Assembly (NCBI GenBank): GCA_946545035.1
Contig: CAMNND010000063.1
Coordinates: 1-6,047 of the forward strand
Direction of reading: 5' to 3'
DNA: 6,047 nt
Origin: an uncultured Clostridium sp.
GTDB taxonomy: Bacteria > Bacillota > Clostridia > TANB77 > CAG-508
The position numbers and the translations under genes are program-made. This document shows, piece after piece, positions 5,940 to 6,047 of the stretch; the first letter of the stretch is position 1; every line of letters starts with the position of its first letter. The notes under the pieces are model-generated. The model was given only the letters and a program-made list of their open reading frames with translations, was not told the DNA's origin and searched no databases.

Positions 5940-6047
5940 TTATCCACCAATAGATTGTGTGTCAACAATCTGCCATTCAGCTTTTCCATCTTCAGTACAT
6001 TGCATTGCTTCAGTAACAACTTTTACTGTTAATGTTTTTCCTTCATA
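5940..6047 (-). CDS. C-terminal end of a TasA/BsaA-like secreted protein (partial)
   Basis: Only the last 35 residues and the TAA stop (5940-5942) are inside the window; the gene continues past the right edge. The visible part reads YEGKTLTVKVV, then TEAMQCTEDGKAEWQIVDTQ and a short tail ending IGG. The pattern GKTxTVxVxxEAxQ is what I associate with the last beta-strands of TasA/BsaA-family matrix proteins, and it parallels VRVILEYAQTTND near the end of the next gene. Its single visible cysteine follows the conserved glutamine. It is followed after 32 bases by another TasA/BsaA-like gene on the same strand, so it is probably an upstream member of the same operon. The family call rests on a short stretch and could be wrong. 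Confidence 0.65.
   Translation of the reverse strand, partial: YEGKTLTVKVVTEAMQCTEDGKAEWQIVDTQSIGG

Noticed and set aside
5937..5965. Possible internal minus-strand promoter with TTGACA at 5965-5960
   Set aside because: The -35 is perfect but lies inside coding sequence, and the best -10 (GATAAG at 15 bases, or TAAGAC at 17) is poor. Short gene spacing favours one operon transcript.
5952..5971. 7-bp inverted repeat AGATTGT/ACAATCT near the end of the partial gene
   Set aside because: It is not followed by a T-tract on the transcribed strand and lies within codons, so it is not supported as a terminator.

Overview
The window is AT-rich DNA, most likely from a low-GC Gram-positive bacterium (Bacillota). 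A gut-type clostridial or related uncultured lineage is my inference. The reasons are AT-rich codon use, strong AGGAGG-type ribosome binding sites, wall-anchor tails of the sortase type, and TasA/BsaA-like, MucBP and SpaA/CnaB protein families. All four protein-coding regions lie on the minus strand. A single tRNA gene lies on the plus strand between them.

Right part (about 3805-6047): an operon read right to left. It contains the last 35 codons of a TasA/BsaA-like secreted protein (5940-6047), a 198-residue membrane-anchored TasA/BsaA-like protein (5311-5907), and a 498-residue surface protein with a TasA-like N-terminal domain, four MucBP repeats and a C-terminal anchor (3805-5301). The genes are 32 and 9 bases apart. 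The last ribosome binding site overlaps the preceding stop codon. A bidirectional terminator (3761-3792) ends this operon and also ends the convergent tRNA-Arg(ACG) gene (3685-3761), which has its own near-consensus promoter at 3643-3671.

Left part (about 105-3642): a separate transcription unit for one large surface protein (245-3325), with a promoter at 3395-3422 and a GNRA-loop terminator at 107-141. The protein has an export signal, an N-terminal NlpC/P60-like cysteine-histidine domain holding all seven cysteines of the protein, two SpaA/CnaB-type isopeptide domains flanking a fimbrial D2-type domain, a DUF11-like domain and a C-terminal anchor with the atypical motif AIKTG. Several perfect inverted repeats lie in its 3' untranslated region and in the flank beyond it (1-104).

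Taken together, the window looks like a cell-surface or biofilm-matrix locus: small TasA-like matrix proteins, a mucin-binding-repeat wall protein whose N-terminal domain resembles them, and a long stalk-like adhesin carrying a possible enzyme head. No sortase or SipW-type signal peptidase gene is visible here. Either could lie outside the window.
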